38,989 bases of DNA from Fonticula-like sp. SCN 57-25 (taxonomy: Eukaryota; Nucleariida; Rotosphaerida): contig MEDX01000032.1 of assembly GCA_001724245.1 (NCBI GenBank), positions 1 to 38,989 on the forward strand. The letters run 5' to 3'. The position numbers and the translations under genes were made by a program. This document shows, piece after piece, positions 11,601 to 20,792 of the stretch. The first letter of the stretch is position 1. Every line of letters begins with the position of its first letter. The notes beneath the pieces were generated by a model. It was not told where the DNA came from. It made no database searches and saw only the letters and a list, made by a program, of their open reading frames with translations.

Positions 11601-12272
11601 GGAGATCATTAAGGCTATTAATGTTTATTTGAGTATGGGTGATTTCGTGAATGTGATTGGCTTGTTGAGGGCGCAGGGGTGTAGTGAGATGGCGGCGGTG
11701 TTGTGGGGGGAGTGTGAGGAGAGAGGGATTACGAAAAAGTGGGATGGTACGCATAAGGGGAAATTGAGGAAAAGGAATATATTATGAATATATTTGATAT
11801 GAATTTGATCTTATTTGATATGAATTTACTCTTTTGATATGAACATGTTTGATATGATTTTTTAATATGAACATGTTTGATATGAACATGTTTGATGTGA
11901 CTCTTTTGATATGAACATGTTTGATATGTTCTTTTGATATGAACATGTTTGATATGACTCTTTTGATATGAACATATTTGATATGATTTTTTGATATGAA
12001 CATGTTTGATATGCTTTTTTGATATGAACATGAACATGTTTGATATGAATTTGCTCTTTTTTGAACATATATATGCGTTTATCTTCCTTTCTTCTTCTTT
12101 ATTCCTTTCTAAATATGTTATAGATTCAGCGCAGTTACTTGCAAGGGATGTCTGCAATGGATATGCAGACTATTTAAGCGAGCTCGGATTGGCTCAAATC
12201 GCCGCATCTTATCGGTCACGTGCTGAAGAGATCGGTGCATCGACAATGCAGGACACGCCAAGTGACATGTAG
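5603..12272 (+). CDS. WDR11: WDR11 orthologue (WD-repeat protein 11), 13 exons
   Basis: Exons: 5603-5666, 5716-5848, 5896-6013, 6052-6189, 6311-6774, 6916-7074, 7451-7885, 8404-8928, 9228-9577, 9918-10234, 10297-10974, 11389-11746, 12124-12272; 1295 aa, against about 1224 in human. Recognised by collinear resemblance to WDR11 along its length: HNK.A.DWG.QG-like N-terminus (NKGAADWGPQG), LTLASADALGRVFIW, FQFNPFD, LSYATDEVG, MELWDI, GEVRKIR, LLTCQPW, ADRAVQTARLFGD, AIRLLLETPSN, and a helical C-terminal solenoid. Known role of the family: a subunit with FAM91A1/C17orf75 that captures endosome-derived vesicles at the trans-Golgi; also linked to Hedgehog signalling in animals. The start was chosen because the first ATG in frame leaves the conserved N-terminus intact. 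The third intron is only 38 nt with a GTCCGC donor and is the least certain junction. The fourth intron is not GT-AG (see separate entry). Exon 8 carries a Ser/Thr-rich insertion encoded by TGACGTCA-type repeats. Confidence 0.9.
6190..6310 (+). other. Putative U12-type AT-AC intron in WDR11
   Basis: The intron starts ATATCCGTTC, close to the U12 5' splice consensus ATATCCTT, and ends CAC. TTCCTTGACT (consensus TTCCTTRAY) ends about 10 nt before the 3' end, as expected for a U12 branch site. Removing 121 nt joins codon AAG (6187-6189) to GTC (6311) in phase 0 and gives LNQKVWSREFSGDVLRF, which aligns without gaps to the animal WDR11 stretch around TKLWKK...NILSF. No GT-AG solution keeps the frame: the only AG between 6190 and the conserved exon is inside the exon (6316-6317) and would lose the conserved Trp and need a phase that no upstream GT supplies. 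Confidence 0.8.
7075..7450 (+). repeat. Intronic degenerate tandem repeat (TGATGCTATAATT-like)
   Basis: Nearly the whole 376-nt intron between WDR11 exons 6 and 7 is built of irregular copies of a roughly 10-13 bp unit such as TTGATGCTATAAT and ATTATGCTA. The donor GTACGC and acceptor TTTCTAG flank it, so it is spliced out. Confidence 0.85.
7886..8403 (+). repeat. Intronic hexamer satellite (TATGAG / ATGAAC)
   Basis: The 518-nt intron between WDR11 exons 7 and 8 is largely composed of TATGAG, TATGAA and ATGAAC hexamers with interspersed TATTGATGAG. It yields spurious Met-Ser/Asn-Met and Tyr-Glu reading frames. The boundaries GG|GTACGA and CTCTAG|T restore the conserved FKDGPMELWD. Confidence 0.85.
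10975..11388 (+). repeat. Intronic GATATAGTACAT repeat
   Basis: The intron between WDR11 exons 11 and 12 contains many irregular copies of GATATAGTACAT(GATATA) from about 10990 to 11270, followed by a pyrimidine-rich tract of TTCTGATTT units before the acceptor CTCTTCAG. Confidence 0.85.
11747..12123 (+). repeat. Intronic TTTGATATGAACATG repeat
   Basis: The last WDR11 intron contains about 15-21 bp units built on TTTGATATGAACATG, with TTTTTGATATGA variants, between about 11780 and 12060. The unit differs from those in the other WDR11 introns. Confidence 0.85.
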
Positions 12273-12769
12273 TACATTGCTGTGACACGCCTGCAGGCAC
12301 ATTTGATTCATGTTGTGTTGGTATGGGTATGTGTCTTTGGTCATATTTGGTACAGCATTGTGACAGGCATGTAGACATGTAGTCAATGTCAATGTCCTTT
12401 GTGTAGGTTGATATTCAGTACTGTAACATCTATTCAGTATTGTTGAATATGGCCACATGGCCATGGTAGTGTTCCAATGTTCTTCTATTAGCTATGCAAA
12501 TGTGTTCTTTTGTATATTTCTTCACATTCCGCATATAAAGTGAAACATAATGTAATATTCAAAGAGAAAGCACATATGGTCAATGTAATAGAAAAAAAGT
12601 ATGAAAAATGCGCGCGAAACACGCAAAGAAAAACACCCAAAAGAGACTTTTTTCGCGTCTTTCCCGCCAAACAACCCTTAAAATATCCCTAATAACTCCC
12701 TAATTCAATTGAAATTGACCAACATTTTTATTGCTATTTTTGGTATTTCTCGTCATCTCCATCATCTTC
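12273..12769. other. Tail-to-tail intergenic region
   Basis: About 500 bp between the stop codons of WDR11 (+) and the myosin light chain (-). I see only AT-rich 3' flanks and no convincing open frame; TTCCCGCCAAA at 12661 resembles an E2F site but lies in 3' flanking sequence. Confidence 0.4.
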
Positions 12770-13479
12770 TTATTCGCCGTGCTTAAGGACACGGACAAAC
12801 TCGCGGTAATTAAAGTTGCCCTCCTTGTCGGGCGCGGCGCCCTTGAACATGATGTCGACCTCCTCCTGCGAGAAGCGCTCGCCCATGGTGGTGAGGTGCT
12901 CGCGCAGCTCGGCGGCGCTGATGAAGCCGGTGGTGCCCTCGTCAAAGCACTCGAACGCCTGGAGGATCTCGTGCTCGGGATCCGTGCCGCTCAGCTTGTC
13001 GCCCATGAGCGTGAGGAACATGGTAAAATTGATATCACCAGTGGCCTCGCTGAGCATCTTTTCAATAACTTCGTCGCTCGGGTTCTGGCCGAGTGACGAG
13101 AGCATGTCTTTGAGATCCTCCTTGTCAATGAAGCCATCATTATCGTGGTCAATCATGGAGAAGGCCTCCTTGAACTCGGCAATCTGCTTCTGGTCAAACA
13201 TCGCAAAGACGTTCGACGTCTGGCGCACAGCGCGCTTCTTGGCCTTTCCCTTGCGTCCAGCCTACGCAAAAGGAGCAGTGTTAACCAGGGGAGCGGGGGG
13301 ATGGCAAGACTTGGCATCGCGACCATGGAAGACCACAATCGGCGGCAAAAATAGAGAGAAAAAATGGGAAAAACACACAGGAAAAGAGAGATAATACAGA
13401 CAGGGCAACGTGCGCGCGTGCGCACGCGCACAGAGCGCAGCGAGCACACAAAAAGAGGGGAAAAAGAAGCGCGTACCAT
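12770..13479 (-). CDS. Myosin II regulatory light chain
   Basis: Two exons: 13479-13477 (only the ATG) and 13261-12770; 164 aa. The protein is a calmodulin-superfamily EF-hand protein that binds the IQ motif of the myosin II neck and sets motor activity. The N-terminus is basic ([13 protein letters not shown]) and carries the Thr-Ser pair (T16, S17) in the TSNVFAMF context that is phosphorylated by myosin light-chain kinase in animal orthologues. EF-hand 1 has an intact loop, [12 protein letters not shown] (residues 39-50); later EF-hands are degenerate, as in the family. Ends [14 protein letters not shown], like animal sequences. The start follows from an intron immediately after ATG: donor GTACGC at 13476, acceptor TGCGTAG before 13261. 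The strong likeness to animal non-muscle light chains, and not to Dictyostelium RlcA, is the best lineage clue in the window. Confidence 0.93.
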
Positions 13480-13946
13480 CCTTCCAGCAGCAGAACCTGA
13501 ACCAAAGAGGACAACAAAAATATGCGTTGACTCGAGGAACGAAGAAAGGGAAAAGGGAAAAAAGTCAGATTGAAATGCGCATTTTGATTGGTCGAGAGCG
13601 GTGCAGGGGTGGAATCAGGGGACGCGATGCGAATTCCTGTGGACCAGGGGGGGTGACCTAATGGAATGTGAATGCCAAGGGTCAGTGGGTCATATAAAGG
13701 TGAACGAGCTATAGTAAATGAGCAAGGGGGACGCGTGGCAAGCAGTGCAAATAATAAAGGTGAATTTGTATTGTAAATATGAATATTTTCTTCATGTTTG
13801 ATTGTGGTCATTGGTATGCGTTTGCATACCAAAGTCAAAAGTAATAAAGTAAAATAATGTTTATTAAGGGCAAGCTAAAGTAAATAGATACATAATACAA
13901 GCCGCGAATGCTGCGGCAGCAGAATACAGAGGAAATGAAAAAGTTG
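13480..13946. other. Upstream region of the light-chain gene / downstream of the FoP-like gene
   Basis: About 470 bp. It should hold the promoter of the minus-strand light-chain gene. Two similar stretches (ATATAAAGGTGAAC near 13693 and AATAATAAAGGTGAAT near 13749) are visible; otherwise I see nothing. Confidence 0.35.
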
Positions 13947-14543
13947 CTAGGCGGTGGGCTGCGCCTCCCTGCCGCTCATGTACGCATCGAGCTGCGCGTC
14001 GAGGATCGACGACGCACGGGCCGGGTCCTTGCTCATGTACGCGTTGAGCTGCGCGTCAAGCGCCTCCGTGCTCACCGGCGCGTTCCTATCGTTCGCCTTG
14101 CCGCCACGTCCGCGGCCTGCCTTGGCACCGCGCTTGCCCGACGCAACCGGTACGCGCCCGCCGCGAGCGACGAGTCCGCGGCCACGGCCAGCAGCCGCAC
14201 CACCGCGCACCTGCTTTCCACCGCGCGTGGCGGCGCCGACGCGGTTGTCCGCAAAGCGTCCACCGCGATGTCCTGCAGCGCGGCGCGCAACTGCGGCCGG
14301 CGGGAGCGCCTCGATGATGAGCGGCGCCGTGACGGTCAGACCGCGGCGCTGCTGGTTCAGCGACGACTGGCGCGCCGAAGTCTGGCGCTGCGTCTCAAGG
14401 CGGCGAAACCTGGGAAGAGCGCGTCAAGATCCAGCGCACGGGCGGGCGATGTGGGCGTCATCGCGCCATCACTGGGAAATGCTGACGTACCGCTCGCTAA
14501 GGGTGCCCGGCGGGGCGGCTCCACGGCCCCTTCCACGTTGCAT
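13947..14543 (-). CDS. CHTOP/FoP-type (Aly/REF-like) RNA export adaptor
   Basis: Exons 14543-14491 and 14409-13947 give 171 aa (intron 14490-14410, GTACGT...TTCCCAG). The protein starts MQRGRGRG and has long Arg/Gly-rich stretches (RGGAAAGRGRG, KAGRGRGGK) typical of RNA-binding, arginine-methylated proteins. The C-terminus has two copies of the FoP/Aly signature: TEALDAQLNAYMS and SSILDAQLDAYMS, 19 residues apart. In CHTOP, Aly/REF and UIF this (L)DxxLDxYM motif binds the helicase UAP56/DDX39B of the TREX complex; the nuclear mRNA-export role is inferred from that. There is no RRM, so CHTOP-like is a better name than Aly. The intron is supported because the upstream part of frame 2 has a stop that it removes. 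Confidence 0.8.
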
Positions 14544-14995
14544 ATCCAAAAAGTCAAATAAGACGGCCGATAAAGGACGACGATGCCGAGAGAATGCGCC
14601 TACTCACAGAGGCGGATGGTGTCACAAGCGGATGCACGCCTATGACCTCCCCTGGATGTGGATGCCTGCGCGCTCGCCCCGCTCCCAAACAAAGAGCGAT
14701 GCAAACTGTCAGACAATCTGTCAAATTGTCTCTCGACAAACGACCTATCGTTGAAGAGCGCCATATTGCTCATCTTATCGCCAATCTAGGACTGAGACGA
14801 TTCCTGCCATTCGCGCCAAAACATTCAAGGGACGTGAGGCAGGCCGAGGTGGCAATCGAGCAAAAACACTTTTCTGTGGCTGCTCATTTTTGCTGAACGC
14901 GCCGCCGACACAGCTTTACTCTGCTGCTATCAAGGAGCAGGAGTATCGATTTTTAAAGAGACTTTTAGTAGGGAACAAGATCAGTTTTTCTATCG
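14544..14995. promoter_or_regulatory. Divergent promoter between FoP-like gene and cenH3, with E2F-like site
   Basis: About 450 bp separate the two divergent ATGs. TTCGCGCCAAAA at 14810-14821 matches the E2F/DP consensus in reverse orientation (TTTTGGCGCGAA). It lies about 175 bp upstream of the cenH3 start. Function is inference from the motif and from the S/G2-linked expression typical of centromeric H3. Confidence 0.45.
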
Positions 14996-15533
14996 ATGCG
15001 GTACAAGACGACATCGGGCCGCAAGACGACCCCCAAGCGCCTCCCCGGTGCTGCTCCTGGCCGCCCCGCACGTGCGCCATCCGCATTCGTACCCGCGCGA
15101 TCCCTGTACTCACTGCTCCCTTTTCCGTATTTTTACAGCGCCAGCAAAGGAGACTGAGGCCGCGCCGCGCAAGCGCCGCAGCCGCCCCGGTACACTCGCG
15201 CTCCGCGAGATCCGCAAGTATCAAAAGTCGACAGATCTGTTGCTCCGGAAATTGCCTTTTGCGCGTCTCGTACGTGAGGTCACAATGAACTGCATCACGC
15301 GGGAGCCGCTCCGGTGGCAGTCGATGGCGATCATGGCGCTGCAGGAGGCGACCGAGGCATTCTTGGTTCACCTCATGGAGGACGCGTGCGTGATCTTGTT
15401 TCAGATGAAATCATCGTGCTAATGTTATGCTAATAGGTATCTGTGCTCAATTCACGCAAAGCGCGTCACGTTGATGCAGAGCGACATGCAGCTGGCGAGA
15501 CGGATACGCGGCAGCGTTGGCTTTATGATTTGA
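14996..15533 (+). CDS. Centromeric histone H3 variant (CENP-A / cenH3)
   Basis: Exons 14996-15071 (donor GTGCGC; an in-phase alternative GTGCTG after 15047 would shorten the tail by 8 aa), 15139-15385, 15437-15533; about 139 aa. The histone fold is unmistakable: [64 protein letters not shown]. Features that separate it from canonical H3: loop 1 is two residues longer ([16 protein letters not shown]), it has W where H3 has F, LVHLMEDA resembles CENP-A, and the tail ([15 protein letters not shown]) is divergent and lacks the ARTKQTARKS start. The product replaces H3 in centromeric nucleosomes and nucleates the kinetochore. The last intron (15386-15436) is fixed by [13 protein letters not shown]. 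The gene is divergent from the FoP-like gene. Confidence 0.92.
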
Positions 15534-15870
15534 TTCATGCCGATTCGCGCATGCCAATGTTTTTCCACCACTTCTCCTTTGTCTCCCCTTTGCCGCTCAA
15601 GTTCTTTCCTATTTGTCATTGAATAACCCTTTTATTGTACATATGGCCTCTTTTTCTCTCTTGGAATACACGCGTGGGTGTGTATCGATGCCGATCAGAT
15701 CGACAAAAGTTTCGAAAATGGTTCGAAAAATGATATGAAAAGTGATATGAAAATGTGCAGTAAAAGAGCGAAAAAGGACACATTTAAGCGCTAAAAACGT
15801 TTATTTTGCAAATAACACATAACTATGCCATTGCTTGCACACCTTCCCTTTCGACATCATCACGCTGCAT
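15534..15870. other. Tail-to-tail intergenic region
   Basis: About 340 bp between the stop codons of cenH3 (+) and the BAR gene (-). AT-rich flanks only; no gene seen. Confidence 0.4.
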
Positions 15871-17068
15871 CTAGTTGCGGGTCTTTTCGGCCGCGACGCG
15901 GACGATGGCGAGATCGCGCATCTGCTGGATGGCGTCCTGCGCGCGCGCCTCGGCGTCGCCCGTCTCCTCAAAGTACTTTGAAAGCGGCTGAACGGCGTTG
16001 TAAGACTCGGTGTAGAAGACAACCTGGGCCTTGATCAGGGCCTCAAAGCAGGGATCCATGTACGGGATGCGTGCCTGAAAAAGTGAGGGATTAGCAAAAA
16101 AGTAGCAAGAAAGTAGCAAAAGGGGAAAAATGCCATGAAAAAAGCACAAAAAGGCTCAAAAAAGCACAAAAAACACCACAAAAACACGCTTTTCTTTCTT
16201 TCTTTTCATCACGATTACGTACGTCGATTAGTTTGGGGATCTCGTCTATAAGGACCTGGTTTTGAGTCTCGTACTGCGTCTTTGCGTCCAGCGCGAGCGC
16301 CTCCGTGCGCGGCAGCTTTGACGCGTCTTCCGACGGCTTGTCCGCAAGCTTCCTCACCTTTGACCTGAGCGCATCGTAATCGAGCAGCTTGTTGTTGCGG
16401 CGCTTGATGGTCGCATGGACATCGCCAAAGATGCCGACAAAGCGGCCCATCGGCTCGAGCAAAGTCTCGCGGAGGACCTTGTCGGTCTGCTGGCGCGTCG
16501 TAGAGTCAAGAAGGGTCTAGAGGAAGGAAAGGAATCGGCGCATGGTTAGGATCGACCAAAGGGATCATGGCAGGAAAAAGGGGATTGCACGATTGCAAGC
16601 GGAAAAAAGAAGAAAAAAGGCGAACAAAACGCACCATTGCGTCCTTGAACTTGAGACCGCACAGGCCGAGCACCGCAGTGTCGTCATAAAAGGACGTGAT
16701 GGCTTCCGCGATGCGCTGCTGTGCCAGACTCATCGCCCGCAACGAGTCAAGGTACTGCTTTGAATCCTTGAGGAGAACCTCTGACTTGGTCTCAAGTGAC
16801 CGGAACTATGAAATACGAGAGGAAAATAGACAAGAAAAGGTCAAGGAAAAGCAAATAAAATAAAGAAAAGCAAAAGGGAAAAGAGGTGAAAAAATCATGG
16901 ACGGTTAGCCGTCGTCAACGTCACCGGGCGGGATCGCCGCCAATGTCAACGCACCTTGCGCTCCTCCTCCTCAAACGACTTGTCAACCGTCTTTTCCACG
17001 GCACCAGCCTTTTGCAAGATGCTGGTGGTCGTGCGCTGCATCGACTGCTTCAGATTGGAGAACGCCAT
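15871..17068 (-). CDS. N-BAR protein of the Rvs161/Hob3/BIN3 family
   Basis: Exons 17068-16955, 16805-16635, 16516-16223, 16074-15871, all phase 0; 260 aa, against about 264-265 in Hob3 and Rvs161. The whole protein is a BAR domain: MAFSNLKQSMQRTT amphipathic start, FRSLETKSEVLLKDSKQYLD, ...ITSFYDD, LEPMGRFVGIFGDVHATIKR, NNKLLDYDALRSKVRKL, YETQNQVLIDEIPKLID, IPYMDPCFEALIKAQVVFYTE. There is no SH3 domain, so it is the Rvs161/Hob3/BIN3 branch and not amphiphysin/Rvs167. Known role: dimeric membrane-curving scaffold in endocytosis, actin organisation, cytokinesis and cell fusion. A partner Rvs167-like protein is not in this window. Confidence 0.92.
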
Positions 17069-17741
17069 CGCAACGTCTTTCCCCCCCTTTCAGGCTACCG
17101 TGCGTGGGCCGACGTGGATCGGGGAACAACAAAGCACAGTTGATGATCATCAGATACTGGTTAGATAGTGATTAAGGGGTGGGATCACGGCCGGATCAAG
17201 GAGGCATATTGGGCCAATATTGGCACACGGGAGCAGACAGTTAATATAATAAATGGTAGCAGTATATGTGTTTATAAACACCAGTATTTGCCAAAGAAAG
17301 TGCTTTGTAGGGTTGCCATATCATTTGTTGGAAAAAGTGACCTTTCTTGGGCACACGTGACCTAACTGAAGTGACTTTTCCTGGACTTGTACGTATGGCC
17401 ATACAAGAACAACGTCATTTTATAATAAAACATGACGTGTGTATGCACGCACTTTACTGCTTACGTAACCAATTTAAAGTATGGCGATGTCTGCCAATGT
17501 CTGCCAACATACGGGCATACGTAATTAGGTACTTGGAAGATCCCTGTTTCTACAATTTGCGGTAATCAGCCGACCAATCAGGATCGAGCAACTTTTTGTT
17601 GTCGACATTCATGTCTGCCTACGAAGTCCAAAACGGGCAGGCCTAGGTCGGTTAGTTGGCGAATAGGTGTATATAGCAGAGTTTGTAGCCACAGCGATCT
17701 GCAGAGAGACTTTGCAGGCGGCGGCCACCTCTCTACCGAGA
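17069..17741. promoter_or_regulatory. Divergent upstream region (BAR gene / CCCH-ankyrin gene)
   Basis: About 670 bp with no supported gene. It contains several GTGACC/GTGACT blocks (17337-17376), a CACGTG, and a perfect 12-bp palindrome GTATGGCCATAC at 17393-17404. Any regulatory role is inference. Confidence 0.35.
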
Positions 17742-20471
17742 ATGTCGAATGTGGATATTTGCCGCCGTTTTTTAATACAAGGGCAGTGCACCACTGTGGG
17801 ATGCACGAGAGCCCATAAGCTCAGCGAACTTTCGAGACCGATCCATCCGCCAAAGACGTTGTCGCGGAATAAGATCTCGCTATGCAGGTACTGGTTGCTG
17901 AATGAATGCAAGAACACGTCTTGCGCGTACGTTTGCCTCTTACCGGACAATTTTTGAAGGCTAACTTGGCGGGATTTTTGCTCAGGTATGCGCACGCGTG
18001 TATCGAGCTTCAGTGGTACGATGCTCCAAACCGCGGGAGCAAGGATTCGCTTTGCACGTACTGGCTTGCTACAGGACGTTGCCACGTACAAGGTTGTCAG
18101 AGCGCGCACAGTTTGCAGCAGATGCACGGCATCGAGGTACGTTTTTCCCAACTGTTTTTTGATTTTCCCGCCCGATTTTAACATGCGCATGTCAGCTCGC
18201 CCTCCCGACATGTTCCGAATGGTTCCTTCGCGGCGTCTGCTCTCGCGGCGCGCGCTGCACCGCCCAACACACAATAGGCGTACGCCTCTCTTTTGTGTAC
18301 CTTTCCGCTGCTAATCTCTTTGACTCTAGCTTCGCGCATCGGCCATCGCCGCAAAAGAGGAAGGCTACCGGTTACCGCTCTCCTCCTACTACCAGTCAAC
18401 GGATCGCACCGTAAACAAGGCCATTGACGGCTACTACCGCAGCGGCCTCACGAGCACGCTCGCCCTCTTCTCCGAACTGATCAAGGAAATCTCCCGCTCG
18501 GCCGACACTCTTTTAACATCAACCTCGATGCGCGATTGCGCCCGCTTCAAATCGACCCTCGAAGAATTTCTCGGCTACACTAAAGTAGAGTCTTACGAGT
18601 GCCGACGCGTTCTCACCGACCTCCGCTTCCTCTTTGAACACCTTTTTTTGGAACTCACGCAGCTCGCCGGCGTCGAAATTGACCGCCCCACTTCGACCCC
18701 ACTACTACTTCGCGTCGTCCAGAGCATTGACGACGTCGGACTTTCCCGCTTTGTCAAGACAACAGGAATGCAACTTTTAGACATTGTAAACCCCGCCGTC
18801 CACGCGGACACTGACGTCAGCCTTCAACACGTCAACCGCGCCTGCTTTCTCTTTGTTGAAATTGTCATGCTTTTAAAGGCAATGCGCATCGACCTCGACG
18901 TCCGCTCACGACTTGCGGCCATTATCGAGACATCCACGTGGTCAAAACCTGCGATTGCCGACCATCTTTTCCAGTACATTGAAAAGTCGCCGGTGCGCAT
19001 CACCACCTTCAAGATGGACGCGGCATCAAGGAATACTATTGTCCACGTGGCGGCAATGAATGGTCATTTTGCCGGCGCGGCCGAGTTTTTGCGCCGCCTC
19101 GTGGCCGAGCCATATGGCGTACAAGCTTTATCTGAAACGAACGTGATTGGCTGGACGCCCATATTTGTCGCTGCTCGTGTCGGCGCTCTCGATGCAGTCA
19201 AGGAAATGCTGACAATTACGGACGATATTGAATCGCAGCGCGATCCACATGGCCGTAATGTTCTTATGGTGGCGCTGATGCCGGCGGATGATGGAGTGCT
19301 AATTGACCCGAAGGGCCGCGTGGCGACAGCCAAATATTTGCTGACACACTGCAGTGCGCTTGCTCTTGCCCAAGATCATGATGGAAATACCGCATTGCAT
19401 TATGCGGCAATGTTGCAATCGAGTGATCACGTGGCCGCGCCGGCCTTGTGGGATTTGCTAATTTCACATTCGAGGTCGAATGTTACTAATTTGGAGCGCA
19501 AGAGGGCGGTTGACGTGCGCAATGACGTCATGAGAATGCAGCCGGGAATGAGTCAGAATGGAATGCAGCAGCAAGGTCACGTGCAGCAGCAAGGTCACGT
19601 GCAGCAGCAAATGATGACTCAGCAACAAGTTCCTCAGCAGCAAACGGTGACTCAGCAACCAGTTCCTCCGTTGCATGTTCAGAATGCAAGGCCTCAGCAG
19701 CAAACGATGACTCAGCAGAACGCCCAGCCAAATGTTCAGCGTCCAAGACCTCAGCAGCAAACCGTGACTCAGCAGCAGCAAACGGTGACTCAGCAACCGC
19801 CGCCTTTTGTGCCGCTATCAAGGCCTCAGCAAGTCAACTATCAGCAAATGTTTCACTCTCAGCCAATCACATCGCAGCAAGCCGCCGCTCAGCCAATCAC
19901 GTCGCAGCCGCCTGGTCTTCAAAACCCAAGCAATGTATTCCAACAAGGACGCCACGTGGCCCCATCTGCCCCACTTCGCCAGCCGTTACAAAGGAAAACG
20001 TCGGACAATTTCAGCCCTTTTAGCGCCAACGACACTGATTGGGAGGCGGACGCTTTTGATGACACGCACATTTCGTCTCAAAATTCGTCTCAATCGTCTC
20101 AACAATCGTCTCAAAATCCATTTCAAAATTCGTCTCAAGCAAGTCACGTGCGCCTTTCACCCGCGGCGGGTTTATTGGCACCCGGCTCGTCATCCTCTTC
20201 CCCTGAACGCGTCCCTATCGATCGCCCAACTGTCCACGTGACCAATACCCACGTGACCAATACTCACGTGACCACCAATGGTCCCGTTCCGCAATTAGAA
20301 CAAACGTATGCTGGATATTTGACTGATAAGGAAAAGCGCCCAGAACTGGAAGAGAATATGGCAATGCTAGTGAGACTTGGATATGATCGTGATATGGTTT
20401 TGCAAGCATTATTAGTTGTTGGTAATAGGAGAGATGAGGCGCTTGCATTATTGGAGAGCTTTTCATCATAA
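17742..20471 (+). CDS. Four-CCCH zinc-finger, ankyrin-repeat, UBA-like protein
   Basis: Exons 17742-17926, 17986-18136, 18196-18279, 18330-20471; 853 aa. Four CCCH fingers are split over the first three exons: C7-C16-C21-H25, C48-C56-C61-H65, C85-C94-C99-H103, C118-C127-C133-H137 (spacing C-x7/8-C-x4/5-C-x3-H). The splice sites were chosen because they complete fingers 2 and 4 exactly. A helical region with no family I recognise follows (residues about 150-300), then ankyrin repeats (TIVHVAAMNGHF, GWTPIFVAARVGALDAV, GNTALHYAAM), a Q/H-rich low-complexity tract with repeated GHVQQQ, and a C-terminal UBA/CUE-like bundle (MLVRLGYDRDMVLQALLVVG...ALALLESF). Plausible role: RNA-binding protein with a ubiquitin-binding tail. 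The combination is not one I know. Exon 4 is very rich in CACGTG. Confidence 0.75.
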
Positions 20472-20792
20472 AAAATGTGTGTTTATGTGTTGCAAATATG
20501 TCTATATATGTGTAGAGTATGTGTGATTGGTGTGGTATGCTGTGAGCATATCAAGTTTATGTACTTTGAGTACATGATTTCCTAACTCTACAATGTGTGC
20601 AATACGTCTTCAAGGAAAAGCACTAAGCTTCAAACCCCATTTTTGTCTTACAATTCTGACTTTAAATACACTATTTATCAATTTTATTCATTGTTTTCTA
20701 TTGGCAAAATGCATAGTGTACACGAATCAACCCAGAAAAACAACCAACCAATCACAACCAACAAAAAAAAACTCTCAACCAATCACATCATC
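20472..20792. other. Tail-to-tail intergenic region
   Basis: About 320 bp between two convergent stop codons; AT-rich, with AACCAACCAATCACAACC-like simple sequence near 20740-20790. No gene seen. Confidence 0.35.

Noticed and set aside
12661-12671. E2F-like TTCCCGCCAAA
   Set aside because: Lies in the 3' flank of two convergent genes, so a promoter role is unlikely; shows that single matches occur by chance.
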